From Microvirga antarctica (GTDB lineage: Bacteria; Pseudomonadota; Alphaproteobacteria; Rhizobiales; Beijerinckiaceae), in assembly GCF_017921815.1 (NCBI RefSeq), contig NZ_JAGEMM010000005.1, positions 1-64,000 on the forward strand: DNA of 64,000 nucleotides, read 5' to 3'. The notes beneath the pieces were generated by a model. That model worked only from the letters and a program-made list of their open reading frames with translations, had not been told where the DNA came from and did not search any database. This document shows, piece after piece, positions 32,401 through 40,690 of the stretch. Position numbers and translations under genes: made by a program. Positions within the stretch are counted from its first letter, which is position 1; each line of letters opens with the position of its first letter.

Positions 32401-32607
32401 CGCCCGTCCGCCGCCGCGCTCGGCCAGGAGCGCAATCAGCGCCCGCGTCGCCCGGCGGGTCGGCACATAGATGGTGATATCGGCAAGCGCCGCCGGATCG
32501 TCGCCCAGTTTTCCCACAAGGCGGCCGTCGAACAGCGCATCGACGAGGGTCGGCAGAAAGGGGCTGCCCGGCGCGATGGAGAAGACGTGCGCGGCCTGCT
32601 CCCTCAT
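29446..32607 (-). CDS. addB: Double-strand break repair nuclease AddB
   Basis: A 1053-residue subunit with an inactivated helicase-like N-terminal region and a C-terminal RecB-type nuclease (FIIVDFKTGQPPG, then SPQLTLEAVML). The usual Walker A is absent (YVPTRRATRALIALLAE in its place), as is normal for AddB. The cysteines that bind an iron-sulfur cluster in Bacillus AddB are not seen at the corresponding places. The start ATG 32607 overlaps the nucleotidyltransferase stop (ATGA). It works with AddA. Confidence 0.94.
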   Translation of the reverse strand: MREQAAHVFSIAPGSPFLPTLVDALFDGRLVGKLGDDPAALADITIYVPTRRATRALIALLAERGGGRAQLLPRIVPLGEADGAEFELSGLEGTPLEGAAALKPPIPPLERRLILTRLIQRWSAEVDRTLLQLGPDVPFLVPGSPADAVNLAADLETLMDSFTTEGIDWQALDRAVEADFSEYFRITRNFVQIVSEYWPQILADRQASDPAVRRGALMDAEARRLTRDCPSTPMIVAGSTGSIPATANLMAAIARLPRGAVVLPGLDTDLDDESWAMIGGLGDEDTDPVHTHPQAILRRLVESHLKVARADVVVLGDPQEGARARLRVLSEALRPAYSTDRWSAIPTDERLALSAAGCDGLAVVEAADEREEALAIAVALREVLVDPHRTAALVTPDRALAARVSAELDRWGIAVEDSAGCPLSDTPAGRLARLAADAAADDLRPLSVLALLAHPLFRLGWPRETVELASSVLEIGVLRGPAPGEGLSGMRATLAVNRADTSRRLPRARRNLSPEEWDLADALLERLEAVFSEFSPLTKGEDDLDLIALTEVHRSAVEQLVAGPESEPEAGRDDPSLEALWGLFDDLALSEIRAEDDQPLVGRFADYPAFFTTLARQLTLSPSPKSTHRRIKILGLLEARLLSVDRMVLGGLDEGTWPPRTITDAFLNRPMRARVGLAPPERRIGQTAHDFVQALGTRDVIMTRAQKRDGSPMVPSRFLQRLKAFTGEATWARVTEEGARYRHWAQQIDRLPPAPPLRRPRPLPDAALFPRALSVTEIEILVRDPYAIFARHILKLDALDGIAVAPGAADRGTIIHDVLGGFAQAHPRALPANALEDLLARGVAEFAPVAKAFPELHAEWWPRFVRLATDFVQWESARRPDLVEVYAECAGALAIPLADGTIFTLRARADRIEHRRDGSFIIVDFKTGQPPGLREVYAGFSPQLTLEAVMLMRAAFKGLPRAREAPDLLYMHTTGGRQPMVPRRIEPTRDETRPVAKIIDEHARRFEGMIARFARGEAPYLSRPFPKYARRYSDYDHLARVKEWSLVSGEGLE

Positions 32608-33338
32608 CGCACCCCGGCGGACAGGCAGACTTCCGCCTCGGCGATGGCGTGCGGTTCGCCCACATGCAGCCATTGCCCGTCGAGCGGCAGACCATAAAGG
32701 CGGTCCCGGGCGATCGCCCGATCGTAGAAGAGATTGGCCGAGAACGGCCCTTCGGGGCTGCCATGGACCAATTCGGGTTTCACGATGGCAACGCCCGCGT
32801 ACACGTACGGCACGCTGCCGCCGGATGGCCTTCTCGCGAGGCGGCCCGACGCCGCCATGCTGAAATCGCCCATGCCGTCATAGCCGACGCTGGTTTCGCG
32901 CGGCGCGATCAGCATCAGGATGTCCATGCTGTCCGGGTCCCAGGCCGCGATCAGCCGCCCGAGATTGGGCCTTCCGCCCTCGACCCAGATCGAATCCGAA
33001 TTGAAGGTGATGAACGGTGCGCCGCCCAACAAGGGCAGGGCCTTCCTGACGCCGCCGCCGGTTTCGAGAACCGCCTCGCGCTCGTCCGAGATGACGATGG
33101 CCGGGCTCCGGCGCTGCCGGAGATGCGCCTCCAGCATGTCGGCGAAATGGTGGACATTGACCACCACCACATCCATCCCGGCCTCATCCAGCCGGTCGAG
33201 GGCGAAATCGATCAGCGTCCGGCCACCGACCTTGACGAGGGGCTTCGGCATCGTGGCGGTGAGCGGGAGCATGCGCTTGCCGAGACCCGCGGCAAGCACG
33301 ATGGCGGTGGTGGGGGCGTTCAGCAGGATGGGGGACAA
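32604..33338 (-). CDS. MurU-like sugar-1-phosphate nucleotidyltransferase
   Basis: A 244-residue nucleotidyltransferase with the nucleotide-binding loop LAAGLGKRMLPLT, NSDSIW metal region and VGEPHAIAEAE near the end. It resembles MurU, which makes UDP-MurNAc in peptidoglycan recycling. The gene next upstream encodes a kinase like AmgK, the partner that makes MurNAc-1-phosphate, strengthening this reading. The start is probably TTG 33338, 15 bases after the kinase stop, without a clear Shine-Dalgarno. The stop overlaps addB. Confidence 0.82.
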   Translation of the reverse strand: MSPILLNAPTTAIVLAAGLGKRMLPLTATMPKPLVKVGGRTLIDFALDRLDEAGMDVVVVNVHHFADMLEAHLRQRRSPAIVISDEREAVLETGGGVRKALPLLGGAPFITFNSDSIWVEGGRPNLGRLIAAWDPDSMDILMLIAPRETSVGYDGMGDFSMAASGRLARRPSGGSVPYVYAGVAIVKPELVHGSPEGPFSANLFYDRAIARDRLYGLPLDGQWLHVGEPHAIAEAEVCLSAGVR

Positions 33339-33352
33339 GGGGCGGCTCGGGT

Positions 33353-34927
33353 TCAGGCGGCGGGGGGCGAATCGTCCGGATGCGGGATCAGCCGCGGCAG
33401 GTAATTCTCATACCATGCCTTCAGCTTGGAGAGCGACGGATGGGCGAGATTGCGCATGAGATAGGCCTCGATGCGCGGCAGATGCCGCAGGTAATGGGGC
33501 TTGCCGTCGCGCCGGTCGAGCCGCGCGAAAATGCCCAGGATCTTGGTGGCGCGCTGGGTGCCCATGATGGCGTAGGCGCGGGCGAAAGCCGCCACGTTGA
33601 AGCCCGGATCCACCGCGCGGCGCTCGCGCGCATAGACGCCGATGAGCTTGAGTTCGAGATCGGGCGGGACGGTCTGCCGGGCATCCTGCAGCAGGGAAGC
33701 GACGTCGTAGGCGGGCGAGCCCAGCACCGCATCCTGGAAATCGATGAGGCCGACCCGCGCGAGCCCTTCGCGCTCCGGCAGCCAGATCAGGTTGGGCGAA
33801 TGGTAGTCGCGCAGGGTCCAGGTGGCGGGCGCAGCCAGGATTTCCTGCAGGGTTTCGGTCCAGATATTGACGAATTCCGCCCGGGCCGAGCCCGACAGGT
33901 GGGTGCCGATGATGTGCGGCACATACCAGTCGGTCAGCAGCTCGACCTCGATGAGCAGGGCCTCGAGATCGTAGGGCGGAAGCGCATGCTCCTGGCCCTC
34001 GGTCACCGGCAGCACATGCGGCAGCGCGCTGGTGTGAAGCTTGGCCAGAAGCCGGGTCGCTTCCGCATAGCGCTCCGGGATGGGGCCGGCCTCGTCGACG
34101 ACGGGCTCGGCGCCAAGGTCCTCCACCAGCAGAAGACCAGCCTCGAGATCCTCGCCATAGATGCGAGGCGCGCTCAGCCCCAGTGCCCGCAGGCCGCGAT
34201 CCATGGCGACGAAAGCGTGGACCGTCTCGGCGAGCTTCGCGATGGTGGTGTAGGGACGGCCCCGGCGCACGGGCGGGCCGACCGGCCGCGGCGGGGAAAT
34301 CATCAGAAGCGCGGTGTCGCCGCGCGGCTTCACCAGACGCTCATACGAGCGAATCACGGAGGCGTCGCTCGGCATGGGCGCGCGCGTCGCATCGGCCCAG
34401 CCGCTCTGCTCCACCAGCCCCTGAAAGGCCCGCAGACGGCGAAGGCGGGCAGCAAAGGAGCCGGACCCGCTCAAGGAGACGATGCGGCCACGGCCGGCGG
34501 TGCCGGGCGCGAATTCCAGCGTGATGTGAAGCCGTTCCGCCTTCAAGGCGTCGTCGGCGCGCTCCGGCCATTCCACCAGCGTGATGGCGGCGTCGGTCGC
34601 GTCCTCCCAGCCGAGTTCAACCAGCTCCTGACCGCCGCCCAGACGATAGAAATCCGCGTGCACGATGGGACACGCGGGCGAATCGTAGGTCTGCATCAGC
34701 GTGAAGGTGGGGCTTGGAACCTCAAGATCGGGGTCCTCCGCGAGGAGCCGGATCAGCGCGCGCGCCAGCGTCGTCTTGCCGGCCCCGAGGCCGCCCGACA
34801 GCGTGACGAGATCGCCAGCGCGCAGTTCGTCCACGAGAATCCGGGCGAAACGCTCCGTCGCCGCATGGTCGTCCAGCGAGATCGTCCAACCGGGCTGCGA
34901 TGAATCCTGCGCGTGCATGAGGTCCAA
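33353..34927 (-). CDS. TsaE / AmgK-like kinase fusion protein
   Basis: A 524-residue fusion. Residues 1-160 are TsaE, the ATPase of tRNA threonylcarbamoyl-adenosine synthesis, with Walker A GGLGAGKTT (45-53) and SPTFTLMQTY. Residues ~170-510 are an aminoglycoside-phosphotransferase-fold kinase with catalytic RDYHSPN (373-379) and metal-binding LIDFQDA (394-400), resembling the anomeric sugar kinase AmgK. TTG 34927 is well spaced from AAGGTGAG; ATG 34918 is an alternative. The fusion links a tRNA modification enzyme to wall recycling by expression, if not by chemistry. Confidence 0.88.
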   Translation of the reverse strand: MDLMHAQDSSQPGWTISLDDHAATERFARILVDELRAGDLVTLSGGLGAGKTTLARALIRLLAEDPDLEVPSPTFTLMQTYDSPACPIVHADFYRLGGGQELVELGWEDATDAAITLVEWPERADDALKAERLHITLEFAPGTAGRGRIVSLSGSGSFAARLRRLRAFQGLVEQSGWADATRAPMPSDASVIRSYERLVKPRGDTALLMISPPRPVGPPVRRGRPYTTIAKLAETVHAFVAMDRGLRALGLSAPRIYGEDLEAGLLLVEDLGAEPVVDEAGPIPERYAEATRLLAKLHTSALPHVLPVTEGQEHALPPYDLEALLIEVELLTDWYVPHIIGTHLSGSARAEFVNIWTETLQEILAAPATWTLRDYHSPNLIWLPEREGLARVGLIDFQDAVLGSPAYDVASLLQDARQTVPPDLELKLIGVYARERRAVDPGFNVAAFARAYAIMGTQRATKILGIFARLDRRDGKPHYLRHLPRIEAYLMRNLAHPSLSKLKAWYENYLPRLIPHPDDSPPAA

Positions 34928-34966
34928 TCTGTCTCACCTTCGTCGAATGTGGAGCGGCCGGTCAAT

Positions 34967-37561
34967 TTATTCGGCGGCGAGCGGTGGTAGCGCATTCTGA
35001 GCGGATCGGCCATCCGACGGCGATTCATGGCGTTCGGCCGGAAACGTGCAGGTGACGGTCGTGCCCATGCCAGGCGCCGACACGAGTTCGATCCGGCCCC
35101 CGTGCAGCTCCACGAAGGAGCGCACGATAGACAGGCCGAGGCCCACGCCGCGATGGCGCGTGCCCAGCGTGTGGCTCTCGAACCGCTCGAAGATGCGCGC
35201 CTTCACCTCCGGCGGGATGCCGCGCCCTTCGTCCTTGACCTCGAACATCACCTCCGGGCCGCGCTTGCGGGCGAGCACCCGGATCGTCTGGCCGGGAGAC
35301 GAGAAGCCGACCGCATTGGACAGGAGGTTGAAGAGGATCTGCCGGATGCGTTTTCCATCGGCGGTGAAGGACCCGATATCGTCCGGCACGTCGATATCGA
35401 CGCGCAGGGACGCCTCGGCCAGGCGGTCCTCGAGCCCGCGCATGGCGGCCTCGATCGTTGAGCGGATGTCTACCAGTTCCGGACTCAGTTCGAGCGAGCC
35501 GGTATCGATGGAGGCGAGATCCAGGATGTCGTTCAGGATCGCCAGCAGCGCGCCCGAGGAGCGCATGATGTGATCCGCATAGTCGCGCTGGCGCGGGTTG
35601 AGCGTCCCGACCGTCTCGTCGCCCAGGAGCTGGGCGAAGCCGATGACGTTGGTCAGCGGCGAGCGCAGCTCGTAGGAGACGTGGTGGACGAACTCGTCCC
35701 GCAGGCGCGAGGCGCGTTCGAGGGCGTCATTGCGCTCGGTCAGCGCGCGCGCCACGCTGACGCTGGCCGTGACGTCGATGAAGGTCAGCAGCGTCGCGCC
35801 GTCCGGCAGCGGCTGGGCGGCGCATTCGAGCACCGAACCGTCGCTGAGATCCATCCGGCAATCCATCCCGGTGCGCGAATCCGCCAGTCCCGCGACGGCG
35901 CCGCGCAACTCGACCCAGATCTCGTCCTGCGGCGCGAGGCGGCGGCAGGCGCGGATGATCGCATCGATGTGCGGATGCTCGGTCGTCAGCGATGCGGGCA
36001 GCTCCCATAAATCGGCGAAGGCGCGGTTGTGCAGCTTGAGGCGGCCATCGGAGCCGAACACCGCGACGCCTTCCTTGAGGGTGTCCAGCGTCTCGCTCTG
36101 GACGCGGGTCAGCGCGGTGACCTGGGATTCGAGCTGCACGCGCTCGCTGACATCGTCGAACAGGTAGGTGACGCCGCCCTTCGGGTTCGGATTGACGACC
36201 ACCCGCAACGTGCGCCGGTCCGGCAGGTGCCACCAGGTCTCGTTGGATTCCACCGCCCGGTAGCCCGACAGGATATCGGCCTTCCAGGCGCGGAAATCCG
36301 CCTGCTCGGGGAGCTTGCGGGCGGTGCGCAGGCGATCCAGCACCTCGCTGTCGCTCGGCCGCGAGGCGAGGAAGGCCGGATCGAGGCTCCACAATTGCTG
36401 GTAGGCCGCATTGCTGAAGATCAGGTTCTGGCCGGCATCGAAAATCGCCACGGCGGTCGGGAGTTGGTCGAGGGTGCGCAGCTGCGCGTCCATCTGGCGC
36501 TGCAGGTCGATCCGCACCGCCTCGAGTTCCGACACATCGACGGCGATGCCCGCGCTGCCGGTGCCGGTCGGGCGCTCGACCACGTCGAGGACCGTGCGCT
36601 TGCCGGCCATCACCGTGGTGACGCGGGCCGCATAGGTCGCGCCGGCCTTGCGCTTGCGCCCGGCCTCCTCGCGGGTCGAGCGGTCGAAGAGTTCGAGCGA
36701 ACGGTTCGTCGCATCGGCGATGTCGGCCGCCTCGACCGAGCGCAGATAGGCGTGGTTCGCCCAGACCAGCACATCGTCCCCGTCGCGAATCCAGAGCGGA
36801 TGCGCGACCGCGTCGAGCAGGCTCGTCATGGCCAGCAGATCGCCCTGGGCCGCCGAAAGATCGGCGCGTCCGAGCAGCAGTTCGGCCCGGTCGCCGGTGA
36901 CGTCTCGAAGACGCAGGATGGCGCGGCCGCCGATCGTGCGTCCCTCGACGTCGATGAAGCGGTCGCCGGAGGCTCGGGCGGTCAGGCGAAAGGCCTCGCC
37001 GCGCTGCTTGAGACGATCGAGGGCGGAATCGACCGCTGCCGCGTCGGTGGGGCTGAGCCAGGCGCCGAAGGCCAGCGCCCGCTGGGCCGGCGCACCGTCT
37101 GCCACGAGAGACGGATCGCCCTCGAAACGGGGTTCGCCGTCGCGGCCCTGCCAGCTCACCAGCAATTGCCGCTCGGAGCCCATGAGAAGCCGCGCCAGAT
37201 CGTCCGCCCCGCGCAGCTCGGCAATCTCCGCCCGCAGCGCCCGCTCGCGCCGGGCCCCAAGACGCTTCTCGCGCACCAGCAGGACTGCGGCGGCCGCCGA
37301 GAACGCCACGAGGCCGAGAAACAGCCCGAAATAGGCGTTGTGAAGGTCGAGACGCTGGAGAACCCGGGCGAGATCGCCCGGCTTGTCGGGCACCGCCAGG
37401 GTGCGGCCGGTGAACGGGATGGCGATGTCCAGGGCCAGCGCCTTGAAGGACGATCCGGCCAGAAGCGTGGCGGACAGCGTCGTCCGCGCGCAGGCCACGA
37501 GCCGTCTCGCCGCCGTCCCCCCTCTGCGAGGGTGCTCCCCGCGCCAGACCGTGCCGCGCAT
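34967..37561 (-). CDS. divL: DivL-like PAS-containing pseudo-histidine kinase
   Basis: An 864-residue sensor with a transmembrane segment at about 73-95, several PAS regions (about 245-340, 360-470 and 485-600), and a HisKA/HATPase core. The H-box reads FVHHVSYELRSPLTN: the phospho-acceptor His is Tyr630 (codon 35672-35674), the hallmark of Caulobacter DivL, which controls CckA and hence CtrA. The ATP-binding part looks intact (NLLSNAVGFSSPG, DEGRGIPP, GVGLGLSIV). AGGAG lies ten bases before ATG 37561. DivL upstream of tsaE/kinase/addB is a conserved alphaproteobacterial order. Confidence 0.88.
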   Translation of the reverse strand: MRGTVWRGEHPRRGGTAARRLVACARTTLSATLLAGSSFKALALDIAIPFTGRTLAVPDKPGDLARVLQRLDLHNAYFGLFLGLVAFSAAAAVLLVREKRLGARRERALRAEIAELRGADDLARLLMGSERQLLVSWQGRDGEPRFEGDPSLVADGAPAQRALAFGAWLSPTDAAAVDSALDRLKQRGEAFRLTARASGDRFIDVEGRTIGGRAILRLRDVTGDRAELLLGRADLSAAQGDLLAMTSLLDAVAHPLWIRDGDDVLVWANHAYLRSVEAADIADATNRSLELFDRSTREEAGRKRKAGATYAARVTTVMAGKRTVLDVVERPTGTGSAGIAVDVSELEAVRIDLQRQMDAQLRTLDQLPTAVAIFDAGQNLIFSNAAYQQLWSLDPAFLASRPSDSEVLDRLRTARKLPEQADFRAWKADILSGYRAVESNETWWHLPDRRTLRVVVNPNPKGGVTYLFDDVSERVQLESQVTALTRVQSETLDTLKEGVAVFGSDGRLKLHNRAFADLWELPASLTTEHPHIDAIIRACRRLAPQDEIWVELRGAVAGLADSRTGMDCRMDLSDGSVLECAAQPLPDGATLLTFIDVTASVSVARALTERNDALERASRLRDEFVHHVSYELRSPLTNVIGFAQLLGDETVGTLNPRQRDYADHIMRSSGALLAILNDILDLASIDTGSLELSPELVDIRSTIEAAMRGLEDRLAEASLRVDIDVPDDIGSFTADGKRIRQILFNLLSNAVGFSSPGQTIRVLARKRGPEVMFEVKDEGRGIPPEVKARIFERFESHTLGTRHRGVGLGLSIVRSFVELHGGRIELVSAPGMGTTVTCTFPAERHESPSDGRSAQNALPPLAAE

Positions 37562-37734
37562 TCTCCAACGACTCCTTTGGAACCCCGTATGGGGCGTTTT
37601 TCGTGACGCGGGCCGGCTTTGCTGCCGGCGGGACGCTCGTGACGCGATGAACTGGACCGCCGACCGGGCACATTCGACGGATCGGAACGAATCGCCCCCA
37701 CCTTAGACCACCGGTGACTCCGCCAGGAAGAGGG

Positions 37735-37749
37735 TTAAGGGCGGCTTAA
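37735..37749 (-). promoter_or_regulatory. CtrA-type binding site TTAA-N7-TTAA
   Basis: On the minus strand it reads TTAAGCCGCCCTTAACC, a full TTAA-N7-TTAA(C) CtrA consensus, 174 bases upstream of the divL ATG. I saw no second full site in the window. GANTC motifs lie 15 and 42 bases away on the divL side. Confidence 0.6.
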
Positions 37750-37766
37750 ACCGACCGGGGAGAACC

Positions 37767-37775
37767 TGTGGACAA
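37767..37775 (-). promoter_or_regulatory. DnaA-box-like 9-mer
   Basis: TTGTCCACA on the minus strand, one mismatch from TTATCCACA, 18 bases from the CtrA-type site. The same 9-mer occurs upstream of dnaA at 49863. A single imperfect box is weak evidence. Confidence 0.35.
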
Positions 37776-37834
37776 ACAGTTGACGGATCTGTGGCAAGCG
37801 GCCGATTTCGCCGCAGACGATGACGGGCCAGCAC

Positions 37835-37863
37835 AAAAAAGGGCCCGGCATTGCCGGGCCCTT
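37835..37863 (-). terminator. Intrinsic terminator of ahcY
   Basis: AAGGGCCCGG (37839-37848) pairs with CCGGGCCCTT (37854-37863). On the minus strand the stem runs into six T residues, 27 bases after the ahcY stop. Confidence 0.92.
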
Positions 37864-37889
37864 CGGGATGTAAAGCGCAGATTGGCCGA

Positions 37890-39320
37890 TCAGTAACGAT
37901 AATGATCCGGCTTGAAGGGACCGCTCTCGGAAACGCCGATATAGGCCGCCTGCTCGCTGCTGAGCTTGCTCAGCTTGACGCCGATCTTCTCGAGATGAAG
38001 GGTCGCGACCTTTTCGTCGAGATGCTTGGGCAGGGTGTAGACCTTGCGCTCGTACTTGCCGGCGTTGTTCCACAGCTCGATCTGCGCCAGCGTCTGGTTG
38101 GTGAAGGACGCCGACATGACGAAGGACGGGTGTCCCATGGCGTTGCCGAGATTCACCAGGCGCCCCTCCGACAGGAGGATGATGCGATGGCCGTCCGGGA
38201 ACGCGATCTCGTCGACCTGCGGCTTGATGTTCTGCCACTTCAGGTTCTTGAGGCCCGCGATCTGGATCTCGTTGTCGAAGTGCCCGATGTTGCAGACGAT
38301 CGCCCGGTCCTTCATCGCCCGCATGTGGTCGAGGGTGATGATGTCCTTGTTGCCGGTGGCGGTGACGAAGATGTCGGCGCGGGACGCTGCATCTTCCATC
38401 GTCGTGACCTCATAGCCTTCCATCGCGGCCTGCAGGGCGCAGATGGGATCGACCTCCGAGACGAGGACGCGGCAGCCGGCCTGCCGCAGGGATGCGGCCG
38501 AGCCCTTGCCCACGTCGCCGAAGCCCGCGACCATCGCGACCTTGCCGGCCATCATCACGTCGGTGCCGCGGCGGATGGCGTCCACCAGCGACTCGCGGCA
38601 GCCATAGAGGTTGTCGAATTTCGACTTGGTGACCGAGTCGTTGACGTTGATGGCCGGGAAGAGGAGCTTGCCTTCCTTGGCCATCACATAGAGGCGGTGC
38701 ACGCCGGTGGTGGTCTCCTCCGACACGCCCTTGATGGCCTTGGCGAGCTCCGCGAACCAGCCCTTGGGCTTGTCCTTGAGCAGGCGCCGGATCAGCGCGA
38801 ACAGGATTTCTTCTTCTTCCGAACCGGGCTTGTCGAGGAACGCCACATCGCCCTGCTCGGCGCGCAGGCCGAGATGGACCAGCATCGTGGCGTCGCCGCC
38901 ATCATCGAGGATGAGGTTGGGCACGCCGCCCCCATGCCAATCGAACAGGCGGGCGGTGTAATCCCAGTATTCGGAAAGTGTTTCGCCCTTGTAGGCAAAG
39001 ACCGGGATGCCGGAGGCGGCAATCGCTGCGGCCGCATGGTCCTGGGTCGAGTAGATGTTGCACGAGACCCAGCGGATATCGGCGCCGAGCGCCTTCAGGG
39101 TCTCGATGAGCACCGCCGTCTGAATGGTCATGTGCAGGGAGCCGGCGATCCGCGCGCCCTTGAGGGGCTGCGACGGGCCGTATTCCTCACGCACCGCCAT
39201 CAGGCCGGGCATCTCGGTCTCGGCGAGCGAGATCTCCTTGCGGCCGAACTCCGCGAGACCGATGTCCTTGACGATATAATCCTGCGCGTCGGACGCGCCT
39301 TTCACGGCAGCTTGGCTCAT
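37890..39320 (-). CDS. ahcY: Adenosylhomocysteinase
   Basis: A 476-residue NAD-dependent hydrolase that splits S-adenosylhomocysteine into adenosine and homocysteine, relieving inhibition of methyltransferases. Marks are [31 protein letters not shown], the substrate-binding [14 protein letters not shown], the NAD Rossmann loop [12 protein letters not shown] and the C-terminal KPDHYRY. The length includes the insertion typical of the long bacterial type. A perfect 20-bp palindrome lies 69-88 bases upstream. Confidence 0.97.
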   Translation of the reverse strand: MSQAAVKGASDAQDYIVKDIGLAEFGRKEISLAETEMPGLMAVREEYGPSQPLKGARIAGSLHMTIQTAVLIETLKALGADIRWVSCNIYSTQDHAAAAIAASGIPVFAYKGETLSEYWDYTARLFDWHGGGVPNLILDDGGDATMLVHLGLRAEQGDVAFLDKPGSEEEEILFALIRRLLKDKPKGWFAELAKAIKGVSEETTTGVHRLYVMAKEGKLLFPAINVNDSVTKSKFDNLYGCRESLVDAIRRGTDVMMAGKVAMVAGFGDVGKGSAASLRQAGCRVLVSEVDPICALQAAMEGYEVTTMEDAASRADIFVTATGNKDIITLDHMRAMKDRAIVCNIGHFDNEIQIAGLKNLKWQNIKPQVDEIAFPDGHRIILLSEGRLVNLGNAMGHPSFVMSASFTNQTLAQIELWNNAGKYERKVYTLPKHLDEKVATLHLEKIGVKLSKLSSEQAAYIGVSESGPFKPDHYRY

Positions 39321-39388
39321 AGCACTCTCTTTTCAGCGTCGTTTGACTGGCGCGTCTCTAGCAGAGGAGAGCCTCAGAGGCAATCAAG

Positions 39389-39408
39389 ATATAAAGATAT
39401 CTTTATAT
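39389..39408. promoter_or_regulatory. Perfect 20-bp palindrome before ahcY (SahR-type operator)
   Basis: ATATAAAGATATCTTTATAT is fully self-complementary and strikingly AT-rich in GC-rich DNA. It lies between the ptsH stop and ahcY. It matches my recollection of operators for ArsR-family SahR regulators, which respond to S-adenosylhomocysteine and control methionine-cycle genes. The regulator gene is not in the window. Confidence 0.7.
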
Positions 39409-39414
39409 GGCTAC

Positions 39415-39738
39415 CTACTCGTCCTCACCGAACCGGTTGGCGAGGAGGTCGCCGATGGCGATGAGGCAAGGAACGGCGTCCGGTCCCTTGGCCGTGACCG
39501 TGATGGTGGTGCCTTGGGCTGCCGCCAGCGTCAGCAGGCCCATGATCGAGCGGCCGCCCACCGTCTCGCCGCAGCGTGTCACGGTGACGTCGGAATCGAA
39601 TTTCTCGACCGTCTGGACGAATTTCGCGGAGGCGCGGGCATGCAGCCCGCGGCGGTTGATGATGGGGAGTTCGCGATGGTTGGCACCCTCGGGGATCGGG
39701 GCCGGCGGACAATCGTCGTCGAGATCCATCGCAGTCAT
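39415..39738 (-). CDS. ptsH: HPr phosphocarrier of the PTS-Ntr system
   Basis: A 107-residue HPr-like phosphocarrier with an acidic N-terminal extension of ~20 residues. The phospho-His is H33 in NRRGLHARASAKF and the HprK target serine is S64 in GGRSIMGLL. No sugar-specific EIIB/EIIC is present nearby, so it belongs to the regulatory PTS-Ntr of Alphaproteobacteria. The start ATG overlaps the EIIA stop (ATGA). Confidence 0.93.
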   Translation of the reverse strand: MTAMDLDDDCPPAPIPEGANHRELPIINRRGLHARASAKFVQTVEKFDSDVTVTRCGETVGGRSIMGLLTLAAAQGTTITVTAKGPDAVPCLIAIGDLLANRFGEDE

Positions 39739-40136
39739 TTCCCGGTGAGCACGCGCGACGCGACGTTGATGTATTTGCGGCCCGCCTCCTGGGCGTGCGA
39801 CACGGCATCCTCGAGGTTCTCCTCGTCGCGGACGCTCGCAAGCTTGATGAGCATGGGCAAATTGATGCCCGCCACCACCTCGACGGTGTGACCGTTCATA
39901 CAGGACAAAGCGAGATTCGAGGGCGTCCCGCCGAACATGTCGGTCAGGACAACGACGCCGTTGCCAGAATTGACGCGGACGACGGCGGACATGATATCCT
40001 TGCGCCGCGTCTCCATATCGTCGTCAGGTCCGATCGTGATCGTCTCGAGTTGCTCTTGAGGCCCCACAACGTGCTCGAGCGCGGCCTTGAACTCCGTCGC
40101 GAGTTGCCCGTGGGTGACGAGCACCATGCCAATCAT
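39735..40136 (-). CDS. PTS EIIA, mannose-type (regulatory)
   Basis: A 133-residue EIIA-Man domain. The phospho-acceptor is His9 in MVLVTHGQLA; the core has VVVLTDMFGGTPSNLAL and AGINLPMLIKLA. With HPr and HprK it forms a phospho-relay not tied to sugar uptake; in related bacteria it feeds signals to ChvG/ChvI and metabolism. It lies 90 bases downstream of hprK and is coupled to ptsH. Confidence 0.92.
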   Translation of the reverse strand: MIGMVLVTHGQLATEFKAALEHVVGPQEQLETITIGPDDDMETRRKDIMSAVVRVNSGNGVVVLTDMFGGTPSNLALSCMNGHTVEVVAGINLPMLIKLASVRDEENLEDAVSHAQEAGRKYINVASRVLTGK

Positions 40137-40226
40137 AATGTTTCTGGTCCGATCGCTCCTGAGAGCGGAGCCGCTATTTTGTGCACTGCGAAGCCAAGCG
40201 CAAGGGCACTTCCGATAAAATCTTCA

Positions 40227-40685
40227 TCACAGTGTCACGATGGCGTCGCAATTGCCACTCGCGTGTTGGAAGATGACATCGCTGATCAGTGAGCCGAAAC
40301 CCGCGCGGATGCGAGGGAGCAGAACGCCGCAGACCGCAATCGTTTCATCGCCCGCTTCCGGCATCCGTTCCGGCGCGCCCGATGACAGATCCACCACCAA
40401 CCGCATCACCGCAGCCGGCTCGCTCCGGCGCATGGCAATTCCGATGCCGCGGATTTCGATGGCGCCTTCAATGACCGCCACCGGGCGGGCGATCACCCGT
40501 CCGTGGCAGGGCGACAGGATGACCCGGTCGTCGCCGATGAGCCGCGAGAACAGTCCGCGTCCCGCTGCCTCGTGGAGAAGCTGCCGGGCGAGCGACGACT
40601 TGCCCGCGCCCGCCTCGCCGCGGATCAGGATCCCCGCCTCGCCGATGACGAGCGCCGTCGCGTGAACGGTGACGGTCACGGACAC
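40227..40685 (-). CDS. hprK: HPr kinase/phosphorylase, short alphaproteobacterial form
   Basis: About 152 residues, only the catalytic C-terminal half of Firmicutes HprK. Walker A is GEAGAGKSSLARQ near residue 25; GDDRVIL and IEIRGIGIA are family signatures. It phosphorylates and dephosphorylates the HPr serine. Several in-frame GTG codons exist; 40685 is chosen because AAAAGG is nine bases upstream, while GTG 40691 overlaps the chvG stop. Lack of the N-terminal domain is usual in this class. Confidence 0.9.
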   Translation of the reverse strand: MSVTVTVHATALVIGEAGILIRGEAGAGKSSLARQLLHEAAGRGLFSRLIGDDRVILSPCHGRVIARPVAVIEGAIEIRGIGIAMRRSEPAAVMRLVVDLSSGAPERMPEAGDETIAVCGVLLPRIRAGFGSLISDVIFQHASGNCDAIVTL

Positions 40686-40690
40686 GGCCA

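Larger units (their letters stand above)
37562..37834. other. divL upstream region
   Basis: No gene is seen between the ahcY terminator and divL. It holds a CtrA-type full site, two GANTC sites (37689-37693 and 37716-37720), a DnaA-like 9-mer, and a small CCCC/GGGG hairpin near the divL ribosome-binding site. Confidence 0.6.

Noticed and set aside
37735..38238. A 167-codon minus-strand frame near ahcY
   Set aside because: It runs through the ahcY terminator and is a shadow frame of the ahcY 3' end.
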